A stretch of DNA of 11,326 nt, from assembly GCA_964638875.1 (NCBI GenBank), contig CAZXBL010000033.1:1-11326 (forward strand), written 5' to 3'. The notes below the pieces were generated by a model. It ran no database searches. It was given only the letters and a program-made list of their open reading frames with translations, and was not told the DNA's origin. Of this stretch, positions 1 through 6,288 are shown piece after piece. Numbering within the stretch: the first letter of the stretch is position 1; each line of letters starts with the position of its first letter. Origin of the DNA: JALRHH01 sp964638875. Its GTDB lineage: Bacteria; Patescibacteriota; Saccharimonadia; Saccharimonadales; JALRHH01. The translations under genes were made by a program, and so were the position numbers.

Positions 1-1
1 A

Positions 2-1696
2 GCGCAGGCTGTACACCAATCCTTAGTAACGGCAGACATCCCACACAAGGTAATTGGTGCCACAAAAGACCTTTATGAGAGACCTGTAGTACGTACTTTG
101 ACCGAGTTTGTCAGAACGATTGCAGACCCGCTGAATACTACGAGCCTCCACCACACACTGATTGGTGATTTGTTTGGTATAAGCAATGAAATAATTGGAC
201 CGCTTGCCGCAAAAGCTCGTAGAGAACACGAGCATCTCGAAGCATTGCTGCTCAATAATGCCGCTACGCAGGAGGCACTTGCGCAAATACAGTCACTACG
301 TACAGAGGCAGCAACTACGAGCGTCGGACGGTTATTATGGAAAGCAATTACCGTAACAGGGTACAAATCACGGTTACTAGAAAACGCCCTGGCTGACGAG
401 CAAGCAGCTGCGACTATCCTACACTTGAAGCAGTTTTTTGAGTCACTCCGGGAGTTTGAGAATATAGCGCTCCAGCCTACCGCAGTCCAATATCTTGAAT
501 CGCTTCCTGCCCTTAGGGCTGCAGGTCAAGTATCTGATGATGGCACATTGGCCATCAATAACACTGAAGTTACGGTTATAACTATCCACAAAGCCAAAGG
601 GTTGGAATGGGACACCGTTTACATTCCTTGCTTACAGGAACAGACATTTCCACTCAAGAGACAAGGGGATGGGCTACAGCCACCTGACGAACTGCGAGCG
701 GGCGGTCTGCACCCAGCCGACGAACACTATGCTGAGGAACGCAGGCTGGCTTATGTTGCCGTAACGCGTGCGCGTCAAAATCTTGTAGTGTCCTTTGCAG
801 ACCGTGGTAAAAACGGTACCGCGCGTAAACCCTCACGCTTTATTGACGAACTTTTCGGCACTGATAACGCCGAAAATACACCACTTACAGAAAGTTCTAA
901 TAATCAACTATCTCTATTGGAAACACCAATAGAGACTTTCAGTAAAGTGGTCCTCCCTCCAAATATATACAACGGGGAATCTGTGCGCCTCAGTGTTAGC
1001 CAGGCAGCAACGCTTTTAACGTGTCCTCTCAACTTTTACTATAAATATGTGCTTCAAACCCCAGATGAGCCAACTCCTCGTACAAGTTATGGGTCACAGC
1101 TTCATGGATTATTCGAAGCCATTAACAAAGCTCGTAAAAATAACGCGATGCCACCACTGGCGGATCTTCTAGCTGAGCTTGAATCAGGCTGGAATAGGGC
1201 GGGCTATATATCAAGAGCACAACAGGAAAAGGCATTGGCTCAAGCAAAAACCACACTAAGTAATTTTTATGCCACTGTCGCCAAAAACCCTGCTCCTTAT
1301 TTAATTGAAGAACCCTTCGAAGTGAATCTTGACCCCGAGAATGTAACATTACACGGAAGAATGGATGTGGTGTTTGATCACGAAGGCGTAGAAATCCGTG
1401 ACTACAAAACTGGTTCAAGAGCAAAGACTGATGTTGACGCCAAAAAACTTGCCGGTGCCAGCGATCAGTTAACAATGTACGCGCTCGCATGGCAGATCAA
1501 GCACGGAGATATTCCAACCAAAGTATCACTGGAATTTGTCGATACTTGTACTATGGGCTCGATTGGCAAGACCAGCAGGGGACTAGAAACAATGCGCGTC
1601 AAGCTAGCCAAGGCAGCAGAACAAATCAGAACCGGTGATTTTCCGGCAGGTCACCGCCACGATTACTGCGTACATCCCGCAGTGAATGACATCTAA
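2..1696 (+). CDS. UvrD/PcrA-type helicase fused to RecB-like nuclease, C-terminal part (5' end outside window)
   Basis: The reading frame is open from base 2, so the start and helicase motifs I to about III lie upstream; 564 residues are visible. The TTG at 98 is not a start: the frame before it encodes typical UvrD sequence (a DIPHKVIGA stretch, then LYERP). Superfamily 1 motif V (TIHKAKGLEWD) begins at 581 and motif VI (EERRLAYVAVTRAR) at 734. After a linker comes a PD-(D/E)XK nuclease domain of the RecB/AddB/AdnB kind. It has TCPLNFYYKY near 1020, a GSQLH histidine near 1100, GRMD with the metal-binding Asp at 1364-1366, RDYKTG with the catalytic Asp and Lys near 1400, and QLTMYALAW near 1470. 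Family knowledge: such fusions unwind and resect DNA ends in repair. The Fe-S cysteines that often frame this nuclease look incomplete: one Cys opens the domain, but only a single YCVHP Cys remains at the end. Helicase-nuclease identity is secure; the exact repair system is not. Confidence 0.9.
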   Translation, partial: AQAVHQSLVTADIPHKVIGATKDLYERPVVRTLTEFVRTIADPLNTTSLHHTLIGDLFGISNEIIGPLAAKARREHEHLEALLLNNAATQEALAQIQSLRTEAATTSVGRLLWKAITVTGYKSRLLENALADEQAAATILHLKQFFESLREFENIALQPTAVQYLESLPALRAAGQVSDDGTLAINNTEVTVITIHKAKGLEWDTVYIPCLQEQTFPLKRQGDGLQPPDELRAGGLHPADEHYAEERRLAYVAVTRARQNLVVSFADRGKNGTARKPSRFIDELFGTDNAENTPLTESSNNQLSLLETPIETFSKVVLPPNIYNGESVRLSVSQAATLLTCPLNFYYKYVLQTPDEPTPRTSYGSQLHGLFEAINKARKNNAMPPLADLLAELESGWNRAGYISRAQQEKALAQAKTTLSNFYATVAKNPAPYLIEEPFEVNLDPENVTLHGRMDVVFDHEGVEIRDYKTGSRAKTDVDAKKLAGASDQLTMYALAWQIKHGDIPTKVSLEFVDTCTMGSIGKTSRGLETMRVKLAKAAEQIRTGDFPAGHRHDYCVHPAVNDI

Positions 1697-1707
1697 ATTG
1701 GCGTGGT

Positions 1708-1740
1708 ATTGACACTGGGTGTATTACATCTGTTGTCAAT
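1708..1740. terminator. Inverted repeat between convergent genes, possible weak bidirectional terminator
   Basis: ATTGACA at 1708-1714 is matched by its exact reverse complement TGTCAAT at 1734-1740. The 19-nt interior contains a small TGT/ACA pairing. It sits in the 53-nt gap between the stops of the helicase gene (+) and the Cys/His-rich gene (-), where a shared terminator is expected. The stem is AT-rich and no clear T-tract follows on either strand, so termination is only a possibility. Confidence 0.25.
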
Positions 1741-1749
1741 AAGTAAGGT

Positions 1750-2700
1750 TTAGGCTGCCTTTGTAACGATAATTACTGGCATATTGGTGTGGCAAAGATT
1801 ATCACCTACGCCAAAGCCCCATGCGAAGCCAGCTATTGTTGCCTGAACTTTACCATCCATACCACGCTGACCAGCTAATGCATCAGCAACCCGCTCTTGG
1901 CGACCAAGTGTGTACTTAAATGCATCCCCCAGGCCTAATTCATCCATAAGCCTCTCGTCAATGACCGCAGTTGGATCAGCGATTAAAGCCATTAATTTTT
2001 CCTTATGTCCATGGTGTAGCTCGGTGGACTTGCCCGCGAGCTTTTCGACACCGCGAGGGTCATTCTTGATAGCTCGCTCGGTATATGCCGCACCGTCCCA
2101 TTTACTCTGCTTTAGGGTGCTAGCGACTTTTTTAAAAGCTATAACCGTTTTGTTTGCTATTTGGCCGTCATACTCTACTTTGGTAACTGGTTTAATAATG
2201 CCGTGTTTCATAACTGTCTCTACGGCATTTTGTACTGGTTCCGAAGCTGCAGATTCGACGTGTTCAATAGCACGCATACACGCACCACAACCACCTTCGT
2301 GAGAACACTTGCAAGCTGTCCCAACTATTTTACCTACAGCTTCTTCAACCTCGTCAGAGGCATCAAGAAACTCAGAACTTTCAACATGTGTTAAAACATC
2401 AGATTCACCGCCAAATGCCATCATAGTGTCACTAAGTGTACCACCGCCTGCACCATCCAATGGTACGTATTCGCTGCCATCAGCAAAACCTAGCCCACGA
2501 CGGCCGTCGAAACATCCCACCCGGGTTTTATCAGCACTCTCTGCTACTACGCATTGAACAAGCTGTTGCGCATATTCGTGTACCTTCGCATCTGTATCCA
2601 AATCTGAGCGTATGCCATGCTCAGAACCCAGTCCAAAGTCACCCAATCTTCCTAAATATACATATGTATAGGTTTCTTTGATTTCTGGACTCCTCGTCAT
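1750..2700 (-). CDS. Unnamed Cys/His-rich protein, possibly related to beta-type or cadmium-type carbonic anhydrase
   Basis: Soluble protein of 316 residues from the chosen start, with no signal peptide or membrane segment. Start: the longest frame begins at an ATG at 2733, but the ATG at 2700 has AGGAG at 2713-2709 with 8-nt spacing, while the 2733 start has no good ribosome site, so 2700 is preferred. Numbered from 2700: GCFDGR gives C63, D65 and R67; a GAGGGTLSD glycine stretch follows; a cluster CKCSHEGGCGAC gives C130, C132, H134, C138 and C141; later come HHGH at 229-232 and a terminal NLCHTNMP. In beta-carbonic anhydrases zinc is held by the Cys of CxDSR and by HxxC, with an Asp-Arg dyad; C63/D65/R67 plus H134/C138 imitates this layout. 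The match is from motifs only: one extra residue lies between His and Cys, and the 71-residue Cys-His spacing is longer than usual. A different metal-binding or redox role is possible. The gene converges with the helicase gene and diverges from the 104-residue gene. Confidence 0.7.
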   Translation of the reverse strand: MTRSPEIKETYTYVYLGRLGDFGLGSEHGIRSDLDTDAKVHEYAQQLVQCVVAESADKTRVGCFDGRRGLGFADGSEYVPLDGAGGGTLSDTMMAFGGESDVLTHVESSEFLDASDEVEEAVGKIVGTACKCSHEGGCGACMRAIEHVESAASEPVQNAVETVMKHGIIKPVTKVEYDGQIANKTVIAFKKVASTLKQSKWDGAAYTERAIKNDPRGVEKLAGKSTELHHGHKEKLMALIADPTAVIDERLMDELGLGDAFKYTLGRQERVADALAGQRGMDGKVQATIAGFAWGFGVGDNLCHTNMPVIIVTKAA

Positions 2701-2708
2701 TTCCATGG

Positions 2709-2713
2709 CTCCT
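2709..2713 (-). promoter_or_regulatory. Shine-Dalgarno AGGAG that decides the start at 2700
   Basis: AGGAG on the minus strand stands 8 nt before the ATG at 2700. It is too close (2 nt) to serve the ATG at 2706 and lies inside the reading frame that begins at 2733. It therefore favours 2700 as the true start. Confidence 0.5.
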
Positions 2714-2769
2714 GGTTGTCTTATTTCGCTCATTATTCTTACATCCCAATTTTTAAAAACACAAAACCT

Positions 2770-2778
2770 ATCATAACA
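2770..2778 (-). promoter_or_regulatory. Extended -10 promoter for the Cys/His-rich gene
   Basis: On the minus strand this reads TGTTATGAT: an extended -10 (TGn) followed by TATGAT, one mismatch from consensus. No good -35 lies 17 nt upstream, which is common for extended -10 promoters. Transcription would start near 2763, leaving a leader of about 63 nt that includes the AGGAG site at 2713-2709. Confidence 0.4.
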
Positions 2779-2818
2779 CTGGTGTATAGAATATAAAAGC
2801 GCCCAGTTCCAGTGCGAT

Positions 2819-2846
2819 TTGTCACAGAACTAGCACTACATATAGT
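2819..2846 (+). promoter_or_regulatory. Sigma-70-like promoter for the 104-residue gene
   Basis: TTGTCA at 2819-2824 and TATAGT at 2841-2846 are separated by 16 nt. Each hexamer resembles the TTGACA/TATAAT consensus. The expected transcription start near 2853 is only about 7 nt before the ATG at 2860, so the message would be almost leaderless. The absence of a Shine-Dalgarno before that ATG agrees with this. Confidence 0.4.
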
Positions 2847-2859
2847 GTTGAATATAAAT

Positions 2860-3174
2860 ATGACAGGCGAGGTATTTGAACGACTGCCAAACGAAGAGCG
2901 AGAGGCTACCATCCCTCCGGCAACTTTAGATGACTTATTTGATGCAGCTTTTGATCCCAAGGATGATGACAAGCATCGATTCCGTTGGCTGACGCTGGCT
3001 GAGGAACAACCTGCTATAGCACAGGAATTACATGAAAGTATTAGTTTTCTAGTAAGTGATGTGAGGGTTCGTGGACTTGTAATGAATGAATTCTCTCTAA
3101 TGTATAGTGCCCTGAACAGGGCAGCTGAAAGAAAGCATCAAAGAGAAGATACCGACCTGGACCCAGTCGCGTAA
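2860..3174 (+). CDS. Hypothetical protein of 104 residues
   Basis: I do not recognise this protein. The frame can be extended to a GTG at 2812, but that would place the -10/-35 pair at 2819-2846 inside the coding region. The ATG at 2860 fits the promoter better and gives MTGEVFERLPNEE as the N-terminus. The protein is soluble, charged and probably helical. It has an acidic centre with a DPKDDDKHR stretch, a hydrophobic section around SFLVSDVRVRGLV, and a basic RAAERKHQRE stretch followed by an acidic tail. No cysteines, signal peptide or membrane segment are present. It is divergent from the Cys/His-rich gene and converges on atpC with only 23 nt between stops. Codon use looks like that of its neighbours. 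The reading frame and promoter support a real gene, but function is unknown. Confidence 0.6.
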   Translation: MTGEVFERLPNEEREATIPPATLDDLFDAAFDPKDDDKHRFRWLTLAEEQPAIAQELHESISFLVSDVRVRGLVMNEFSLMYSALNRAAERKHQREDTDLDPVA

Positions 3175-3197
3175 CCTACTGCTGCAAACTTTACATA

Positions 3198-3623
3198 TTA
3201 CTTCTGGTGGCGGCGTTTTAGACCGGCTACTTGGAGGCGGACGGCGCTGCGGTCAACTAATTGTTGTGCGCGCTCAAGGCTGACTTGGTCTTTAGCCTCG
3301 GCAACCATTTTTTTGGCGCGTTCCACGGCTGCCTCTGCTTCTGCCTCGCTGATGTCGTCAGCGGCATCTGCCTCGTCTACTAAGACGCGTAGTTTATTGT
3401 CACTGACTTCTACTACACCACCATTTGTGGCAAAAAATTCACGCTGTGAATCTGAATCTTTTGCATCCCGACGAACCATAATCACGCCGTTACTCGCCAC
3501 ACTGACAAGGGGCATGTGGCCTTCCAGAATACCGATCTCGCCGTCGAGTGTAGGCAACACCACTTCGTAAACATCATCGTCAAATTTGGTGCCGCTCAGT
3601 GCTACGAGTTGGAATCGAATCAT
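3198..3623 (-). CDS. atpC: F-type ATP synthase epsilon subunit
   Basis: Epsilon is part of the central stalk of F1: it joins gamma to the c-ring and in many bacteria inhibits ATP hydrolysis through its C-terminal helices. At 141 residues the length is normal. The N-terminal beta-sandwich is clear from LPTLDGEIGILEGHMPLVS (about residues 23-41) and from the FFATNGGVVEV strand (about 63-73). The Ala/Glu-rich C-terminal half, about residues 90-130, is the expected helical hairpin. ATG start with GGAG 7 nt upstream in CGGAGACTTACA. It is the last gene of the operon, but it is separated from atpD by 137 nt of inverted-repeat-rich sequence, whereas most other junctions are overlapping or very short. 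No convincing terminator follows; the neighbouring plus-strand gene ends 23 nt away. Confidence 0.95.
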   Translation of the reverse strand: MIRFQLVALSGTKFDDDVYEVVLPTLDGEIGILEGHMPLVSVASNGVIMVRRDAKDSDSQREFFATNGGVVEVSDNKLRVLVDEADAADDISEAEAEAAVERAKKMVAEAKDQVSLERAQQLVDRSAVRLQVAGLKRRHQK

Positions 3624-3660
3624 TGTAAGTCTCCGCGGATTAAGGATTGTCTCATGGTAG

Positions 3661-3734
3661 TGCAGTTTGGTCGTTCAGTGAGTACTGCAAACGAGCCGTA
3701 CTGAGGTACGGTGAGTGCGGAACGGAGATGAACG
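3661..3734. repeat. Nested inverted-repeat element in the atpD-atpC spacer
   Basis: This occupies most of the 137-nt gap 3624-3760. Seen directly: CGTTCA at 3672-3677 pairs with TGAACG at 3729-3734. Inside it CCGTAC at 3696-3701 and GTACGG at 3706-3711 form a perfect 6-bp stem with a 4-nt loop. CAGT at 3676-3679 and ACTG at 3684-3687 form a second small hairpin. TGCAGT at 3661-3666 and ACTGCA at 3684-3689 offer a competing pairing. No protein frame fits on the minus strand. It could be an RNA element controlling processing or expression of atpC, or a dispersed palindromic repeat that landed in the spacer. There is no T-tract, so a simple terminator is unlikely. Confidence 0.5.
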
Positions 3735-3760
3735 GGCAAAATGTGCAACATGTGACGATC

Positions 3761-5164
3761 CTATTTCTTGGCAGTCTTGGCTGCAGTTACTACGTCTTCA
3801 ATACCGCCCTTGAGGTAGAAAGCGCTTTCTGGCTTGTCATCGTGCTTTCCATCAAGGATTTCTTTGAAGCCTGCGATTGTGTCAGTAAGCTTTACGTACT
3901 GACCAGGGTTGTTGGTAAATTGCTCTGCAACGAAGAATGGCTGGCTAAGGAAACGCTGGATTTTACGGGCACGTGCTACCAACTGTTTGTCTTCTTCTGA
4001 CAGTTCTTCCATACCAAGGATAGCGATGATGTCCTGAAGATCCTTGTAGCGCTGCAGCACGCGCTGTACTTCACGGGCAACGTTATAGTGGTCTTCGCCC
4101 ACGATTTCAGGGTCAAGAATGGTAGAGGTTGAATCAAGCGGATCCACTGCAGGATAAATACCGATCTCAGTCAAAGCACGGCTTAGGGCAATTGTACTGT
4201 CAAGGTGAGCAAATACGTTGGCCGGCGCTGGGTCGGTAAAGTCGTCAGCAGGGACATAGACAGCTTGTACGGAAGTAATTGAGCCTTCCTTGGTAGATGT
4301 AATGCGTTCTTGTAGCTGACCCATTTCCTGGGCAAGGTTAGGCTGGTAACCTACAGCTGACGGTAGACGACCAAGGAGGGCAGACACCTCGGCACCTGCT
4401 TGTGTGAATCGGAAGATGTTATCAACGAATAACAGCACATCAGAGCCCTTATCACGGAAACCTTCCGCAATAGTTAATCCTGATAATGCAACTCGCAAAC
4501 GCGCCCCAGGCGGTTCGTTCATCTGGCCAAACACCAGGCTGGTGTTCTTGATAACACCTGATTCTTCCATTTCGTTGTAAAGGTCGTTACCTTCACGAGT
4601 ACGCTCACCAACACCCGCGAAAACAGAGTACCCACTGTGGAACTTAGCAATGTTGTTGATCAGCTCCTGGATAAGCACAGTTTTACCCACACCAGCACCA
4701 CCGAACAGACCAGCTTTACCGCCCTTAACCATTGGACAAATAAGGTCAATTACCTTGATACCCGTCTCCAGGATCTCTACCTTGCCGGATTGGTCGACAA
4801 GTGGGGGTGGGTTACGGTGAATTGAGGCACGCTGTGTAAATTTGTTATTGCCACCGTCGATTGGCTGACCTGTTACATTGAACATGCGCCCTAATGTCTC
4901 CTCACCAGTAGGCACGCTAATTGGCACACCAGTATCAACCACTTCAGTCCCGCGCTGTAAACCATCGGTTGAGCCAAGTGAAATTGCACGTATGCTTGAT
5001 TCACTGAGATGTTGTGCCACCTCTAACGTAAGTGTTTTGCCTTCGTGTTGGATGTTAAGTGCGTTATAAATTGCCGGTAAGCTCTCTGCCGAGAACTCTA
5101 CGTCGACCACCACACCCACGATCTGGGTGACTTTGCCATTCTTAGTTGCTACTGCTGTTGCCAT
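3761..5164 (-). CDS. atpD: F-type ATP synthase beta subunit (catalytic)
   Basis: Beta carries the catalytic nucleotide sites of the F1 hexamer. At 467 residues it is normal in length. Walker A GGAGVGKT is at 155-162; the catalytic Glu is E187 in GVGERTREG; the Walker B Asp lies in LLFVDNIFRF (about 244-253). The ATP synthase alpha/beta signature PAVDPLDSTS is at 338-347, and the lever motif reads EELSEED (386-392) where DELSEED is usual. T348 follows the signature at a place where Arg is common. The start ATG overlaps the stop of the preceding 83-residue gene by 1 nt (TAATG) and has AAGGAG 7 nt upstream. That ribosome site is itself coded in the last codons of the upstream gene, so the two are probably translationally coupled. 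Confidence 0.98.
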   Translation of the reverse strand: MATAVATKNGKVTQIVGVVVDVEFSAESLPAIYNALNIQHEGKTLTLEVAQHLSESSIRAISLGSTDGLQRGTEVVDTGVPISVPTGEETLGRMFNVTGQPIDGGNNKFTQRASIHRNPPPLVDQSGKVEILETGIKVIDLICPMVKGGKAGLFGGAGVGKTVLIQELINNIAKFHSGYSVFAGVGERTREGNDLYNEMEESGVIKNTSLVFGQMNEPPGARLRVALSGLTIAEGFRDKGSDVLLFVDNIFRFTQAGAEVSALLGRLPSAVGYQPNLAQEMGQLQERITSTKEGSITSVQAVYVPADDFTDPAPANVFAHLDSTIALSRALTEIGIYPAVDPLDSTSTILDPEIVGEDHYNVAREVQRVLQRYKDLQDIIAILGMEELSEEDKQLVARARKIQRFLSQPFFVAEQFTNNPGQYVKLTDTIAGFKEILDGKHDDKPESAFYLKGGIEDVVTAAKTAKK

Positions 5165-5415
5165 TATTGTTCTCCTTCATGACTTTCAATAAGTTTGATA
5201 GTAGGATGTTCTACTTTAAACGTGGGTTTTTCTACAAAATCTGTCGCAAGCGCACCTAAATTTCTTCTTCCTGCTTGATTGGGCTCTGCGCTAGATAGAT
5301 GTATCGCTACCTCTACAATGTCTTCTGGTGTTCCACCTTGGTCAGCAATAAGCCTGCCGTAGCAGCCCATAGCTTCAAAGGGGTTTGAAAAACTTTCTTC
5401 ATCAATAAACGACAT
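5164..5415 (-). CDS. Small unknown protein gene embedded in the ATP synthase operon
   Basis: An 83-residue frame fills the space between atpG and atpD exactly. Its ATG overlaps the atpG stop and its stop overlaps the atpD start, both as TAATG. GGAGG lies 10 nt before its start, at 5430-5426. It is therefore very likely translated. The protein is soluble and acidic, with a single Cys in EAMGCYGRLIADQGG (around residue 18). The middle stretch GTPEDIVEVAIHLSS could be a helix, and the tail is HEGEQ. No membrane segment, signal peptide or known motif is visible, and I do not recognise a family. Standard bacterial atp operons have no gene here. By position it might help assemble or regulate F1, for example through gamma or beta; that is inference from location only. 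Confidence 0.75.
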   Translation of the reverse strand: MSFIDEESFSNPFEAMGCYGRLIADQGGTPEDIVEVAIHLSSAEPNQAGRRNLGALATDFVEKPTFKVEHPTIKLIESHEGEQ

Positions 5416-6281
5416 TATTTTAGTGCCTCCGCCCCGCCAGTGATTTCAGCGAGTTCTTGGGTAATTGCAGCTTGACGGGCAGTGTTAAGCGCCCGTGTGT
5501 AGTCGTCAATAAGGTCTTTAGCGTTATCTGTAGCGTTTTTCATGGCAACCATACGCATGGCATGCTCGGAGGCCAAGCTATCAAGTACTGACTGCCAGAT
5601 TTGTGTCTCAATAAGTCGAGTAGTGACTTGGTCAATCACGGTTTCGACATCAGGTTCAAAATTGCTAAAATTAGCGACTTTTGATTGGTCAAATTCTGGT
5701 GCCTCGGCAGGCAATAATTGCAAGGTTCTGGCGTCTTGTACGACAGTGGATTTAAACTGTGTAAACAGCACACGCACCTCGTCAACAGAACCATCTCTAT
5801 ACTGTTCGATGAGTGTATTTAACACAGGTCGCACATCGTTAACTGTTGGCTTGTCGCCAAGTGCAGGGTAGGCTGCAACCAGTTCTACGTCATTAATACG
5901 GCGCGCAAACTGTGAACCTTTGTTTCCTATCGCGATGACATGACTCTTAATATTTCCACTACGATCTTCTTGCAAACCTTTGGTTAGATGCTTTAAAACG
6001 TTTGCGTTATAGGCACCGGCTAAGCCACTATTACTTGTTACAACGATGTAGAGTCGAGATTTTACGGTTCGCTTTTCAAACAAAGGTTGCTGTTCAACTT
6101 CATTAATACCACTAAGTCGGGCAAGCAACTCATTCGCAAGTTCGGCGTATGCGCGGCTAGCCTGAGCGTATTCCTGCGCGCGACGAAGTTTACTAGCACT
6201 CACCAATTGCATCGCTTTAGTAATTTGGCGCGTGCCTTTAATGGATTTAATCCGTTGTTTGAGTGCGATAGTGCTTGCCAT
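5415..6281 (-). CDS. atpG: F-type ATP synthase gamma subunit
   Basis: Gamma is the rotating shaft inside the alpha3-beta3 hexamer. It is 288 residues long, normal for the family. The N-terminal coiled-coil helix is recognisable from LKQRIKSIKGTRQITKAMQLV (about residues 7-27), followed by SASKLRRA. The C-terminal helix contains MRMVAMKNATDNAKDLID (about 242-259) and RQAAITQELAEITGGAEAL at the end, the pattern that fits inside the hexamer. The middle Rossmann-like section includes YIVVTSNSGLAGAYN, close to the usual SDRGLCGGFN. The start ATG is 7 nt after the atpA stop, without a strong Shine-Dalgarno. The stop overlaps the start of the 83-residue gene by 1 nt. Confidence 0.96.
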   Translation of the reverse strand: MASTIALKQRIKSIKGTRQITKAMQLVSASKLRRAQEYAQASRAYAELANELLARLSGINEVEQQPLFEKRTVKSRLYIVVTSNSGLAGAYNANVLKHLTKGLQEDRSGNIKSHVIAIGNKGSQFARRINDVELVAAYPALGDKPTVNDVRPVLNTLIEQYRDGSVDEVRVLFTQFKSTVVQDARTLQLLPAEAPEFDQSKVANFSNFEPDVETVIDQVTTRLIETQIWQSVLDSLASEHAMRMVAMKNATDNAKDLIDDYTRALNTARQAAITQELAEITGGAEALK

Positions 6282-6288
6282 GAGTCAG

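Noticed and set aside
2812..2859. GTG at 2812 as start of the 104-residue gene
   Set aside because: It would put the -35/-10 pair inside the coding region and has no ribosome site; the ATG at 2860 fits better.
3108..3123. Hairpin TGCCCT-GAAC-AGGGCA as terminator of the atp operon
   Set aside because: The stem is perfect, but no T-tract follows on the minus strand and it lies inside the coding region of the 104-residue gene, 75 nt past atpC.
3647..4000. Plus-strand frame of 117 residues across the atpD-atpC spacer and the end of atpD
   Set aside because: It is antisense to the conserved beta C-terminus and has no recognisable motif or ribosome site; its openness follows from codon bias of the real gene.
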